Assembly: GCA_030272585.1 (NCBI GenBank)
Contig: BSYQ01000009.1
Span: forward strand, 1,426,001-1,490,000
DNA: 64,000 nucleotides
Source of the DNA: Bryopsis sp. KO-2023
Lineage: Eukaryota > Chlorophyta > Ulvophyceae > Bryopsidales > Bryopsidaceae
Reading direction: 5' to 3'
Each line of letters starts with the position of its first letter. The stretch's first letter is position 1. The translations under genes were made by a program, and so were the position numbers. Positions 35,701 to 47,261 of the stretch are shown here, one piece after another. The notes below the pieces were generated by a model. The model was not told the DNA's origin. It searched no databases and worked only from the letters and a program-made list of their open reading frames with translations.

Positions 35701-38102
35701 GCATCCTCTTCTCGAGATGGAGGGCATTCCGCCAACTCATCTGAGAATCTGTCTTTATACTCTGTTTGATATGAAGACACTCGAGGATTTTTGGGCAATT
35801 CGGGTACCCCAGATTCCTCCCCCTCAAAAGGGTTCAAGACCTCCCGAACTATAACCAGAAAAGGACAAATCTCCTTATTACGGAGTTGTCTTCGAGCTTG
35901 GGCTATGCTCAACAAGGGATTGATCCGTGCATTAGGCGGACTAGGGGCACGCACAACCAAATTAGGTCGTATCGTGAGTCGGTTTCCCCGTGTAGCTAGA
36001 ACCGAAGCACTACCAGTAGAAAAATTCATCAGTACTCGGTGATTGCATAACCACACATCCCCGAGGTACAAATCAAAATGCTTTGTAGTGATAACTTGAC
36101 ACTCGATTTTCATCCGCAAGCCTTGCAAACGCAAGTTAATCGAGGTTATCCCTACGATATCCAATGGAGTTCCATCGGCCATTTCGATTTTGGTACCTTG
36201 CTTACATCTGTAACTAAGCCCTGTACTTTCGCAGAAATGCTTAGAGATATAAGCGTAGCCAGCGGCGCCAGAATCTAACAGAATCTGACCAGGGGAACCA
36301 GAAATCAAACCTTTGAACGACATTGACATTCTGAGATTACAATCCTCTCCTGGAATCGAGTTACCGGGTAACTCCGCTGTAGGTGGATCGTAATATATAT
36401 CAACGGGCCAAAGAAGACCTGGTGCTTTACCGCTGCTAAGAGCAAACAATTTTGCTCCTTTTCGATATTGTGCAATCAATCGCATTTGATTGATTTCTTT
36501 TTGTCTAACTACCATATTATGAGGGATTAATAGGCAGCAACTCGTAGAAGAAGGTGACTCTTTCTTGCAAGCAAAATAATGCTTTAAGAATTCATTCAAA
36601 TTCTTTCGTCCAGGATCCATCCAAACATGGTGTCCCGCTACTGACGATGCAAGAAACTCTTGTCCAGTGCAAAACTTTTTACAAATCGCAAATCTTTCAT
36701 CATTAGTAGATGAGTCAAAAGTGAACTCTCTATTTGCATTCTGCAAACGATGAAGTTCCGATTTTAAAAGTTGCATTCCAGAGATGCAATCGTTCTCCGG
36801 CACCTTCTCTTCTTTACTAGGCATAGGATCTTGGGCGTCCCCAATGGGATCGACGTCCAAATCATCCTCACCACATCGGATAGAGTCATCATTTCTGTCA
36901 ACAGACATAACCTGGTCAGGGTCATTCTCCACAGAAATATCCGATTTGTTCTCGGGCTCCGTAATATCTGTATCCATCGGATCAAATATTACATCTTTCG
37001 GATCTGAGTTTTTCGATACCTCCTTTCGAGATAACCCAGATGCAAGAACTTCTATACTAGGAAGTTCTTTCCCGAAACAAGCGAGACTCTTCCGTACCTT
37101 TCCAGTATCACACACATGACCTGGAGAATAAGATGCTCCACATCTGAAACAAAGGTTCGCGGCCTTGCGCCGTTCCCACTCTTTCTGGCTAAGACCCGCA
37201 GGAAAAGATGTTTTACCAACTTTACTCTTACGAGTCTGTTGAGAACTACCACCAAATCTCGGTGAAAAACTCGGCATCATTCGGTTTTTCTTCCGATTAA
37301 CCGGATACACCTTTCCTTTTTCTTCTTTCCGAGATCGCTTTGATCCAACGGTACTCTCCTCCTTTTCTTTGGCACCTTTTTCCAATACTGGGTATCGCTC
37401 ATCATGCGATACTCCTTTTGCCAATACATGGGTACGGAATTCCTCATATGAAGTCCATTCATGACCCGAAGTATCAGTGGCAACCGCTTCCTTCAACACT
37501 CCATGGAGGTTGCGGTGTAAGAACCAAATTTTTGAAATACTATCAATTTTGGTCTTACGAAGAGTAAAATATGTGTCCATTTGGCGCACATATTCTCCAG
37601 TATTGCATCGCCGGTTAATGTGGTCTTTGAATGTGGACAGTTTTTGCGTCACCGCATATTCGGTGGCCAACTCACCAAAACTTCCATCATCCATAGCAAC
37701 ACACATTTCCTCCCAAGTCAGGTTTCCTCCAGAAATTTTCTCTTCCCCGACTCGAGCGATGAGGTGCTTGATTCCCTTGGGTCCCAAGAATGTTGGTCCA
37801 ATCCGACCCCATTCTTCTCGAGGAACCCCCTCGGCAATCCAAAAGATCTCCAAAATGACCTTATGTTCTTTCCAAGGACATTGGCCATCAAATTTATCAG
37901 GCTTGGCCGTGGAAGACTTTTTGCTTCCCGACCCTACAGAAGTACTACCCTTTCTGGTAGCCACTTCACGTTCCCGCTCACGGTCATCCACCTCTTTACG
38001 GAACGCCTGATGTTCAGATTGCATCAAAGCAATCCGATTTTGGAGTTCTTCTACCGTTAAGGTGGTGATGTCCTCTTCACCAGAAGGGTCTGGTCTCGAC
38101 AT
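32796..38102 (-). CDS. Gag-pol polyprotein of the Ty3/Gypsy chromovirus
   Basis: 1,768 codons, ATG at 38,102. Domains in order: gag with a plant-style zinc knuckle (CFRCGASYSPGHVC, about residue 320); aspartic protease (LLDSGAAG); reverse transcriptase (YRGLNKLTIRNQYPLPRIDD, then YLDDILVFS); RNase H (IADASDYAIGA); integrase with an HHCC zinc finger (GHFGIRKTQ...CDACQRNK), a catalytic core (MDLITDLP, VSDRDPRW, TEAMNRILED); and a C-terminal chromodomain (YEVEDLLDYR, YLVKWTGYSHEHNSWEPEANL). The chromodomain places it among chromoviruses. A single fused gag-pol frame is common in this lineage. Confidence 0.97.
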   Translation of the reverse strand: MSRPDPSGEEDITTLTVEELQNRIALMQSEHQAFRKEVDDREREREVATRKGSTSVGSGSKKSSTAKPDKFDGQCPWKEHKVILEIFWIAEGVPREEWGRIGPTFLGPKGIKHLIARVGEEKISGGNLTWEEMCVAMDDGSFGELATEYAVTQKLSTFKDHINRRCNTGEYVRQMDTYFTLRKTKIDSISKIWFLHRNLHGVLKEAVATDTSGHEWTSYEEFRTHVLAKGVSHDERYPVLEKGAKEKEESTVGSKRSRKEEKGKVYPVNRKKNRMMPSFSPRFGGSSQQTRKSKVGKTSFPAGLSQKEWERRKAANLCFRCGASYSPGHVCDTGKVRKSLACFGKELPSIEVLASGLSRKEVSKNSDPKDVIFDPMDTDITEPENKSDISVENDPDQVMSVDRNDDSIRCGEDDLDVDPIGDAQDPMPSKEEKVPENDCISGMQLLKSELHRLQNANREFTFDSSTNDERFAICKKFCTGQEFLASSVAGHHVWMDPGRKNLNEFLKHYFACKKESPSSTSCCLLIPHNMVVRQKEINQMRLIAQYRKGAKLFALSSGKAPGLLWPVDIYYDPPTAELPGNSIPGEDCNLRMSMSFKGLISGSPGQILLDSGAAGYAYISKHFCESTGLSYRCKQGTKIEMADGTPLDIVGITSINLRLQGLRMKIECQVITTKHFDLYLGDVWLCNHRVLMNFSTGSASVLATRGNRLTIRPNLVVRAPSPPNARINPLLSIAQARRQLRNKEICPFLVIVREVLNPFEGEESGVPELPKNPRVSSYQTEYKDRFSDELAECPPSREEDAAIDLVPGAKPVHRPMFRYTPGERKEIEEQVSDMLQKGLIKPGCSPWGAPILFVPKPDGTRRMCIDYRGLNKLTIRNQYPLPRIDDLLDQLQGSKFFSALDLKAGYWQLRVKESDQPKTAFKTPFGLYEYKVLPMGLTNAPAVFQTWMNRVFSGMIGKSVLIYLDDILVFSKTPEEHVQHLRAVMKRLREHKVFLKRSKCDFFKKELHYLGFVINQDGISADKRKTEKVVEWPVPKNVAELRSFLGLSNYFRRFVQGYSKLVAPLTNLLRKGKEWSWTEDCQRGFDGVKENLTHAPCLAMPNFEKDFEVIADASDYAIGAILLQEGHPIAFESRKLSGAQLNWSIGDKEMFAVVHALKLWRCYLDVRVFKVVCDHQPNTYFHSQETLSRRSARWLEVLQGFRFEWEYRPGRTNVADPLSRYPSYSQQIGILSELGGGQKRPTWNGDPSSPRPGTSMLKERLTEGITRDEWFETEDVAASGCQKHSGLWWNGARVVVPNWDNLREDILHDSHASVYAGHFGIRKTQRTVLKYFWWPGVEGDIANFVKGCDACQRNKHRRGKVPGPLQPLRIPDGRWESVSMDLITDLPKSGAEAFDAILVFVDRLTKMVRCVPTHTTCDAVQTAKLFVTEVFRLHGLPKHLVSDRDPRWTSKFFRELCKTLGVTQALSTAFHPQSDGQTEAMNRILEDTLRHFVGPRQRDWSDLLPVVEFALNNSKSMATGETPFFLNYGRDPWTPLTVQLPSKTSNVMGPRGLSRQRTQIGVPAVKKMTEDIREAIVKAKRCLESAQQRMKTHADVRRCPVDVQVGDMVLLDARHIKLKHPGSRKLLPRWLGPFRVLEGVQKRKPMAEQVAFRLELPDSLPIHPVFHASLLKRYWSHGKTQPPPPPVDIQEELEYEVEDLLDYREVKVGRRVVPQYLVKWTGYSHEHNSWEPEANLENARELVEQYQKRKKSTLIPPIPVRRSRRLRS

Positions 38103-39318
38103 CTTAAAGAAGGCTAGTGATTAACCTGCATCGCAGGAAAATCAATCCATCAGCATATTTTCCTCATGTATATTGGTTCTTATCAAAGTACCAACTATAC
38201 ATTGACATTCGTGGATCAAATTTGTATCTCAATACAAATCATCCCTATGAAAATTGACCTTGTATTCAGTGAAAATCATTCACTTTCGCAAATACAATCA
38301 ATTTTCATTGAAGGCAACTCATTTTGCCTCATGCCAAATCAAGAAAATAATCGCTATTCATTCTCTCATTTTAGCGGATTATCTCTTCAACTCGATTTTA
38401 TCGATCAACAATCGTCTGTCTCCATTAGCGAATGACGACAAGTCCTATTCCTCTAGGCTCAAGAGAGCGTACCATACCATACGAACCACTAACAAAAGCC
38501 CTCAATTTTACACAGACCACTGCGCTAGCAAACCGATCCCGAAAGACCAGGGGTCTAGTGATTTCAAAGGGCAATAGTGACTCTCCGTACAGCTAGGATA
38601 GGAGTGCCGAGTAACGCTTTTTAGACGTGAAAATTGCCGAATCGATTTAATCAAATATCCAAGATCAACCCTAATAAAACTCAAGAGAAATGAACTTCCT
38701 TCTTCTTACTTCCCTCATCTCCTTTTATTGACCAAATAAAAGGTCTCCTTTTGTTATACCGACTCAAGCTCCCCTAGCACTTGAGTCCTTATACTCGTTC
38801 CACCATCTAAGAGAGTACTCTTAGTGGCTTCTCGCGAGCATATGGTACAACAACCTCTTTACTCTTAGTATCTTCAGGTGTTAACCCTGCCCATACAAAG
38901 TTAACCCCACCCTTTGGATAAAAGAGAAACTTTTATAGTTCAAAAACTATACTATCTTAAAGTCGCAACGTGTCGACGTTCAAAATGATTCTAAAACATC
39001 ATTTCGATCGTTCAACACCTAGAACCGACACGGACGACCTCAAAACACTCAAATTCCGACGCGAACTTTAAAACGTCATAACTTTGCGCACACGCATCGG
39101 ATTCACTCGCAACAAATTGCAACGGATGCATCTTGTTCCGTAGATGCTTTTAGACACCTTATATGTTCGATTCCGTGACGTATACGGTCCGGAACGGGCC
39201 AAAACGTGTCGCTAATCGAACAGCTCCGATTTCCCTGCAGAAAATCCGCGCGCCGCAATAAGCAGTGCGACTCCACTTTCCACACGATAGGATGCTTGCC
39301 AAAGCTCCGAAACCAAGT

Positions 39319-39585
39319 TGTTAGACTTGGGGGTGCAAGTCTAAGAAGAGCTAAAAACTAAAACTTATGAGTCCATGACCTTGAAGCCCATTAATACCAT
39401 GACCCCCAAGGATCCTAGCGTCCCCGCATGGTACCTAGGACAACCATCCTAGGTGGGCACCCGACATAGGTCTAGTCATCCTGACTAGACCTGACTCACA
39501 TGTCCACGTCAGCATGACTACGCATGACTGTACATGACTGTACATGACTGGACCTGACTGGATGTAGCTCTTAACATCCCTAACA
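39319..39585 (-). repeat. 5' LTR of the Gypsy element
   Basis: 267 bp, adjoining the primer-binding site at 39,304-39,315. Confidence 0.95.
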
Positions 39586-40170
39586 GTCGCACACAGAACG
39601 TGCGCAGGTTTTGCTGGAAGTGCGCAGCGAATGTTGGCACTGCGTAAGTGGATGATGTGACGCGCAGCAGCCACAGGAAAGCGCTGCACATGCGAAATTG
39701 CACTGCAGACGACAGAGTTACGCTGCGTGCAGCGGATTGCAATGTCGATGGGACATTTCGCGCAGATGCAGGCTGGGCAGCCTATGCAGGATGCAGGGAC
39801 TGCGCAGTGTTTATGGAACTGTGCAGCTCTTGATGGAAGTTCGCAGACGATGTTGGGACTGCGTGTCGATTGAAGGAACAGCTGATGCAGGGATCGCGCA
39901 GCTGACGCTAGGATCGCGCAGTTGACGCTGGAACGCGCAGCTCTGTGCAAGGTCGGCACAAGGTGCAGGATCTGATGGACTTGCACAGAACGTGGCAGGT
40001 TGTATGCGAGAGTGAGAAGTGCGCAGCACACATTAAGTTGCTGCGACCAGGAAGAGTTGCAGTGTACGCTGTGAGTGCGACTGATGCAGGCATCGCTTAA
40101 CTGACTCAGGTTGAGCGCAGGTTGAGCGTAAGTTGAGCGCAGACGTGAGATGCAAGAGTGTTACGTACTT

Positions 40171-43100
40171 GCAGGGTTACATTTGAGTGATCTGATCATT
40201 TCGTTGGTTGATTGAAGTGACTTTAGAAGTAGTGAGCTGCAGATTGATTTCAGGATCAGGTGATCTATGATCTTCTGATTGCAGTACACATTCTAGAAAA
40301 GATGTTTGATCACTTTATAAAGGATTTCAGAGTTGCAGTCAAATTTTCAGGCTGAAGTGAGGGAGATGTTCTGAAAGGCTTTGATTGATTACAAGTCAGT
40401 GGGGAAAATTCTGGAAAGAGTCTTTGAGACCAGGCAGATTTTTCAGGAAGTTTTGATATATTCTTTCAAAAGTCTGGTGGTGATATTTGACAGCTTTATT
40501 GGTCAGAAGTTAGGATTTTTCTGATCAGGAGTTCCTCCTTGTTTGCTTGGATTTGTGCATTTGTTAGTGGAGATTTATCCTTGGCTCAGTGGATTTGAGC
40601 AGCAGTGGTGACTTATCATTTCAGAGTGTTGAAGGTTGCAGTGGAAAAATTCTTGGCTTTAGTGGCAGGTCAGAACATGTGTCACATCAGCTTTGATGTG
40701 ATTGTGCATACATATTTTGGATGTTTGTACATCAGGAACACTTGCTACATTTGTGTTGATTGTGGGAACATTTTCAGGTGTTTCAGTGAATGCACAATAG
40801 CTTGAGGGAATTTTTCAGAGTCGTTTCTGAACTTGAAATGAGGAGAACTGAAGGTCAGAACTTATTTTAGAGTTGCTTGCAGAAAGCTAAGGCACTTTTC
40901 AGTTCTACTCTATTGGTCAGTTGAGGTATAGTGTTTGTGTTTCTGTGGAAGGGTTGTCTTGTCTTTTTCTTGATGGACCCTATGGTATATTGCTCTGATT
41001 TCTGAATAGACCAGTGGCAGGTTATTCTCAGAAGAATGTCAATGACATGAAGTTTTCGTTCTATAATAGACTAGTGGCAGATTATTTTCTGTTGTTTGGT
41101 GGGACAAATGACAGAATATCAGTCTTTTTATAGATCAGTGGCAGATCATTTTCTGTTGTTGGCAGGGCAAATATTAGATGTATTGGCAAAGTATTTTTCT
41201 GTGGCAGCCTTGCTTTTCAGGTCAGGAAAAGATGTAGATTTTTGAAGGGACCAATAGGTCCATGGAACTCTTCTTTAGTAGGCTGAGTGATAGTGGTGAA
41301 GTGAAGAAATGTTTGGTACAGCAGTAGCTGATCTTTTCTTCTATTATGGGTGTTCTGAAATAGGACATCTTCTATTTTCGCTAGCAGAAAATTTTCAGTC
41401 AGATACATTGATATGAGGGCAGGTTATTTTGTTCAAGGATGCCCCTTATTGAGCAGTAAACGGTTGCTAGTGATTAGAGAATTTTTTGGAAGGGAACAAT
41501 ACTCAATTGTGGTAGTATTGTTAGAGACTGAATTTTCAAAGATAGTGTAGGGAATTCTGGAAATTAAGCTGTTTGAAAATACTGATTGTCTTTCAAAGAG
41601 AAAAGAAATCAGATGGGGAGGTTGAAGTGATAAAGCAGCCACATCCTACCCATTGATTAAGAGGGTATTTTCTTTGGTTGATGGCAGCATTTTCTCGGTA
41701 CTAGGTTTTTATTTCAACAAGACTTTGGTGGTAGCAGAGTTGGTTGAAGAAGCTTGGTCTTAGAGAAAAGAAATTTCTGGTTACACTCTTGGTTATTTGT
41801 CTTTGAGGTGTTGGAAAATAGGTTTTCAGGATATATCTCATTCTGGAAGTTTATTCAGGTTTCCAGAAAATTTCAGGTCAGTTATTGAACTAGCAGTGGT
41901 ACTCTTGAGGCACAGAAAAAGGGCAGCAGTCTAAAGGGCAGATGGCTGAACAAAAGAGAAGTTTTCTTTGCTTGTTTGGTATAGTTCTGTTCTTCCTTTT
42001 TCATTTGGATGCAGAGTGGTTGCTGATTTTCAAAGGGAGTATATTTCTGATAGTTATTTTGGTAGAGTTTCTATCCTGTTGGCGATAGAAAGTATATTAG
42101 TGATATGCTGGAGTCACCTGAAGTTTTCATGCATTCTTTACACAAAGAAACTGTGGCAGATTTTTGTGTTTGGACTGCCATAATATACTTAGTGGTTTGT
42201 TGTGACAAAAGAAAGAGGTGCACTCAGTATTTTGCTGATTTATTAGGGTAAAATAGGAGGAAAAGAAAGGAAGTTAAATGTGGCAGGTTTTATATTCTTT
42301 TTGCAGCCACATTGTAGTCAGGTGCTTTTTACGAGAAGAGTACAAGTTAAAAAAAAAAAAAAAAGAGAGTTTAAGGTGATAGCACCAGGTGGTGCTTATG
42401 GGTTGTGAAGTGAGAAAAGGAGAGCAAGACTTGCAGATATCTCTTGCAGATGAAAAGCCATGTGTAGCTACATCTGAGGAGATGGTGCATGAGTGGAGTG
42501 CCATGGGAAGCATACACTCATGTAGGATAACTGAGCGGGGAAGCTAAGATCAGCATCCCTCAAGAAAGTTGCTCAGCCCCAAGTTTTCGCGGGGATGGAA
42601 GTCCAGGGAGGACTTGCAGGAGTGAGAAAAGAGGCGAAGGAGGACAGAAGTGGAGTGTGAGAAGGCCGGCGTAGCCACTCACACAGGGTGTTGATACCAG
42701 CTGCTGACGTCCAGGGACGTCAGACGTCAAAAGCGTCATGCATCTGACGTCTGTGAAGCGTCAGATGCATCCCCGGTAGATGACAGCATTCCCCTGAGGA
42801 GATACTACTGAACTACAGCGAGGAAACCACCGCAAGAGCACCTGGTCAAGACAGTGGTTCGATCAACTAAAGTGAGACTCGCGAGGCGGAGGTCTCGGGT
42901 TTGAATCTGAGTGGGAACGTGCTTTAGTCTGGGCTTGTGTGTGAGTGTGTGAGTGAGTCAGGAGTAGAACTGGCGGCTGTGAGTCAGGGTAGTGGGAGTG
43001 TTACGGGTGGTTAGTCACCCTCGGGAAAGTCGAACGAGAGTTAAAAGAATGGGACGCTTGATGTAACCTTGCTTGTCAGTAATTCTGTGAGTGCAACTGT

Positions 43101-46100
43101 GGACCCCGTGTGCGACTCGATTCGATTTTGTGTGACCCTGTGGAACTCAGCCGCCACCCTCTCTCACTCTTTACACGGAAGTGCGTCGGCGTACGGAGCG
43201 CCTCGCGTAACAGGTGTTACCTCAGGGGAGGGTAGCCTATGGGCGCGGAGTCCATTCCGAAGTTGGAGTGCCGGTGCAGCCGCAACTACGGAGAAGTGTG
43301 TAAGTCTGGTGGATGGAATTTCTGCAGGTGGTGGTCCGGGCAAGGACACTGGTGCAGGGAATTCTGGAGACCTTGAGGAGAAGGTGAGCAGTGTTGCAGG
43401 AGGTACCCACTAGGCGACGCGTGGGACCTGCAGACTGTGAGTTGGTAGATGCTGGGCGGGGAGTCGCAGCATCTGCAGATTTTCAAGGAAAAGTTCTGAG
43501 GTGCAGTGCGGGGAGTACTGACTTGCAGAATTTTTGGAGGAGGATTCTGAGCTTGAGGGGGTTGTTGGGCCGAGTGTAGCCACGACTGCTCAGCTCTCGG
43601 AGGCAGGGTGTGTGTGGTCATGTGGGGCCACACCTGACCTGCATGATGTGTTCTGCAGGCACATCAGATTTGTTTTTGTGAGCGAGGAGTTATGGGCTGG
43701 GTAGACCTAATGAAGTCTACTTTAAAGGACATAGTCCAAACTTCGAAGTGAAGTGTACATGCCAGGCAGGCCGTGTGCGGCGTGCGGCTGAAATGAGAAT
43801 ACATGCCAGGCAGATTGTGTACGGCGTGCGATTGATGCTTTGAGAAGGAACTGAATTTTGATTGTCGGTGATTTCATGACGTGGAGAAAAATCGTTTATA
43901 CGACAGGCGTGGATGTAGAATCAGAATAGCTACATCTCGTCTATAAACTAGAAGCTAGCTGGGATTCTGAAGTTGGCTGGAGAAATTTTCAGTGGATGCA
44001 GTAACATGTGAACTGCATCTGATATCACCTTTTCAGATTGATGAAGGAAGGTAGTTGAGTCGAAGGAAAATACAATGATCTTTTCTAGGAGTTGCAGAGT
44101 ATGCAAGACCTCAGCTCTAAAGGAAAGAGGATCAGAGTATTGGTTTAGAAAAATATCTGATGCATTATGAGATTTATCTTTGTGGTGTTAGTATTTGGTG
44201 CCACCTGAGTATGGCTGATAAAAAGGGCAGATACAACCACCTACATAAGAGCTTTCATTTCAGTTTTGAATATGGAAATTGGTTTGGCAAATCAGTGGCA
44301 GAATGACAACATTTAAAAGGCTGGAAAATGAGAGATTTGGGCTCTATTTCAGACTGCAGATGGAGTTGCAGTTTTGTACTCGAAAGGAGGACTCTGATCT
44401 CTATTTTACAGGTCCATAGACTGGTTGTTGGGCTGAAACATTTCTGAGGGACATTCAGGGTTCCCTAGAAAACTTATGATTGTGCCAAAGGGCATCAGAG
44501 ATAGCAATTTTCAGTGACAGAGTTTGGTATTGTTGCAGTCACTTTTGGACTTAATTGGTAGTGACTAAAATCTGGAAAATGCTTTATTTTGATTCGATAC
44601 ATTAGATCTGGTTTGAGTTGCAGATTTTCAGGAGATCAAGAAAGAAAATCAGGAGTGAAGTGTATATGTCTGATTTCTTTGAGAAGTATATATATACGTG
44701 GACCAGCGGTAGTTCAAATATTATTGTGAGAAATATAAAGCTCAGAAGGAAAAGCAAAAGGATTTTCAGTTTCTGAAGATCTATCTCTGATTTGGTGTTT
44801 GAATCAATGGAAATCAGCAGAGTTAAAGAAAAGAAAAGAATAGTTCTCTCAGATTTTCAGGCAGGATTCAGATTTTCAGGTGGATTTCTTTTTGAGTTTG
44901 TTTGCAGTGGTTAGACATGAAGTATCATGAGTTGGCAGCTCTTTTATTTCATGACGATGTACTAGTAAACACAATGGGCTAGTGTTTGAACTTGATGCAT
45001 GGATAGCATGGTGTCAAAGATCAGGAGCTGAAGGTTATGACATTCGATGGTCAGGTTCAGCTCTACATATGAAGAAACACAAGGGACTGTGAAAATTTTT
45101 GCAGGCAGATCTGGCAATGTTATGGGCAGTTGGTAAATTGCAGGTGCAGAACCTGTTAGCTGCAGGGATACTTTGCAGGGCTGCAAAATTTTCTGTGTTT
45201 TCTTTATTTTCTATTTCTTTTCGGATCAATGGAACAGAAATAGCCTTGATCTTTGGTGGTATGATTGGTGTATATTTGTGTGGACAAACTATATCAGAAA
45301 GGTTGAGAACTGAACATTTGGTTACAATCTGGGGCAGCAGATTTTTCTGACTTTGGCAGAGCAAATTCAGGCCTTCAGTTTTTTTTTTTAGGCTTGTTTT
45401 TCTGAAGTAGTTTGTTCAGTTGTTTGGGGTTATTTGGCTGCTCCGCACAGCTCAACTTTCTGTAGCTGGTACAGTGATATGGCTTTGCATGGTTGCATGG
45501 TTTTGCTTGAGGACAAGCTCCATTTCAGATGGGGAGGGGGCCTCAGTTGAACCGATGCGTTTCATTTTTGTTTTTCCAAACTTGCATTTATTTCAGTAGG
45601 TGTTGCAAAGAGACACACATCTTCATCAAGGTTCTAAGGAAAGGAAGAGGTTGTTAGTAGTACTCTTTCAGAGCTGATGGGAATTGATGGATAGTGTTTG
45701 CAATATCTTGGTGGTCAGTAAATATGTGTTTTCAGTTCTACTATTCTTGCAGAGTGGATTAAGCAACTAGGCATAGTTCACTACTTTGGGACGAGGCATA
45801 ATGGAACATTTGTAGTCTTAGCAAGGATGTTTCTGGTGGACTGAAATATTCTGGTACGTGACACATATTTTGCTGTGGATTTAGTTGGTTTGGAATTTAC
45901 AGAAGTTTGCAGGACCATTGATTGAGTCAGTTGGATTGGTGCTCACTTGAGGTTACTGAATTTCAGAGGGTACATTGGTATGGATTCTTTCAGCACTCAG
46001 TTGTAGGATATTTATTTGAGCAGCAGAGTTCAAAAGAAAAAGGAAATGTCACTGAGTGAAGTCTTGTTGGTTGAAAGAAAGGGTTGATTTCATTAAGTCA

Positions 46101-47261
46101 GGATAGGCCAAGTGGAGTTTCTGGGTTTTCATATACTCTGGTTTGTATAGATTCATATATGGGAAAACCGGAGAAGGCATGGAAGAACTCGGGAACAATT
46201 AATGCAATCAATCTGTAGGTACTCTGAACATTCATGACTCAGGAGAGAGGAAGCAGGAACAGAAGGGAGCATGCTTCAGGGAAAAATTGAGGAGCAAGCT
46301 CACTTCTTCATTGAAGAACATCTGGAGACTTGTTGTTGCAAGATCCTATCGCTCGCTTTTCATTGCTATGCGGAAGGCTAACTTGGTGGAGACATGTGGC
46401 AGCTCACTATGCAGCAAGGAGCTTCAACTCTGAGGAGCTGCTGGAGTGACTGGTGATCTCTTGGTTTTCAAAAGGTTGGAAACTTCTTTTGGGAGACAGA
46501 ACTTCAGTCATTCAACCTTCTTCTTTACTCCAAGACAGTTTGCATATTGTGAAAGTGGTATTTTGCTGAGTTGCAAATTTTGGCAGCAACAGTTTGTAGA
46601 GTTCTGGATTGTGGCAGCACCAGTTTGCTGGGTTGCAGACTGTGGCAGTAGTTGCAGAGAATTTGCAGATTGTGGTAGTGGCAGTTTGCAGGTTTTCAAT
46701 ATGCAAATGTTGCTTTTGAAATTATGGGGCAACATGAAGTTTCAGAAGTTTGGGTAGTTGCAAAATATTTGAGCAGAATAGCAACATTCTTATCTTAAAG
46801 AAGGCAGAAAAGTGAATTGCTGAGACTCTGAAAGCTGCAGCAGATTTTTGCTATTTTTCTGTTGGATTTTCTTATGGTCAAAATAAAAATCTGTTGAGTT
46901 AACAGGCTGCAGAAAGGAATTGAATTTTGTTCAGTAGCACAGTACAATTCCGAAAGAGAAGTTCATTCGGGTTTCTTGTTTGTGTTATTGGGATTTTTCT
47001 GAGCAGTTTTCTAGGCAATTCAAAGGTACACATCAGAATGTTGAGAAAGAGGCTATATTTTATTTTGCAATTTTTGTCGAAAAGATATTTTCAGTGGTCA
47101 GTCCTTCCAAAAGGTGTTTGGCAGTTGGCAAGATGGGATAGCAACTTTTCAAACTGAACTTTGAGGCAGAAGTTTTCTTTGGGTGTTTGAAATCCAAGGG
47201 ACAAGGTTGTTATCGTTCTCTTAGGGCAGTAAGGGACTACTGCCAACTAGATGGGGAGGAA
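40171..47261. other. Body of the middle LTR element, no gene seen
   Basis: About 7 kb of moderately AT-rich, CAG-poor to TGGCAG-rich sequence with a few short frames only. A GC-richer island at 42,540-43,640 contains a 114-codon frame (43,069-43,413; its start is not an ATG) and a tRNA T-arm-like CTCGGGTTTGAATCTGAG near 42,894. Neither is convincing as a gene. Confidence 0.5.

Larger units (their letters stand above)
32025..39585 (-). mobile_element. Ty3/Gypsy chromovirus, looks whole, minus orientation
   Basis: 267-bp LTRs at 32,025-32,291 and 39,319-39,585 (TGTTAG...CTAACA) differ at one position that I can see. The 5-bp target duplication GTCGC lies at 32,020-32,024 and 39,586-39,590. The primer-binding site (GCTCCGAAACCA on the plus strand) lies at 39,304-39,315, and the polypurine tract complement TTCCTCCCCCC starts at 32,292. 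A single long polyprotein frame fills the inside. No obvious break is seen, so this is a very young copy inserted into the middle element. Confidence 0.96.
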
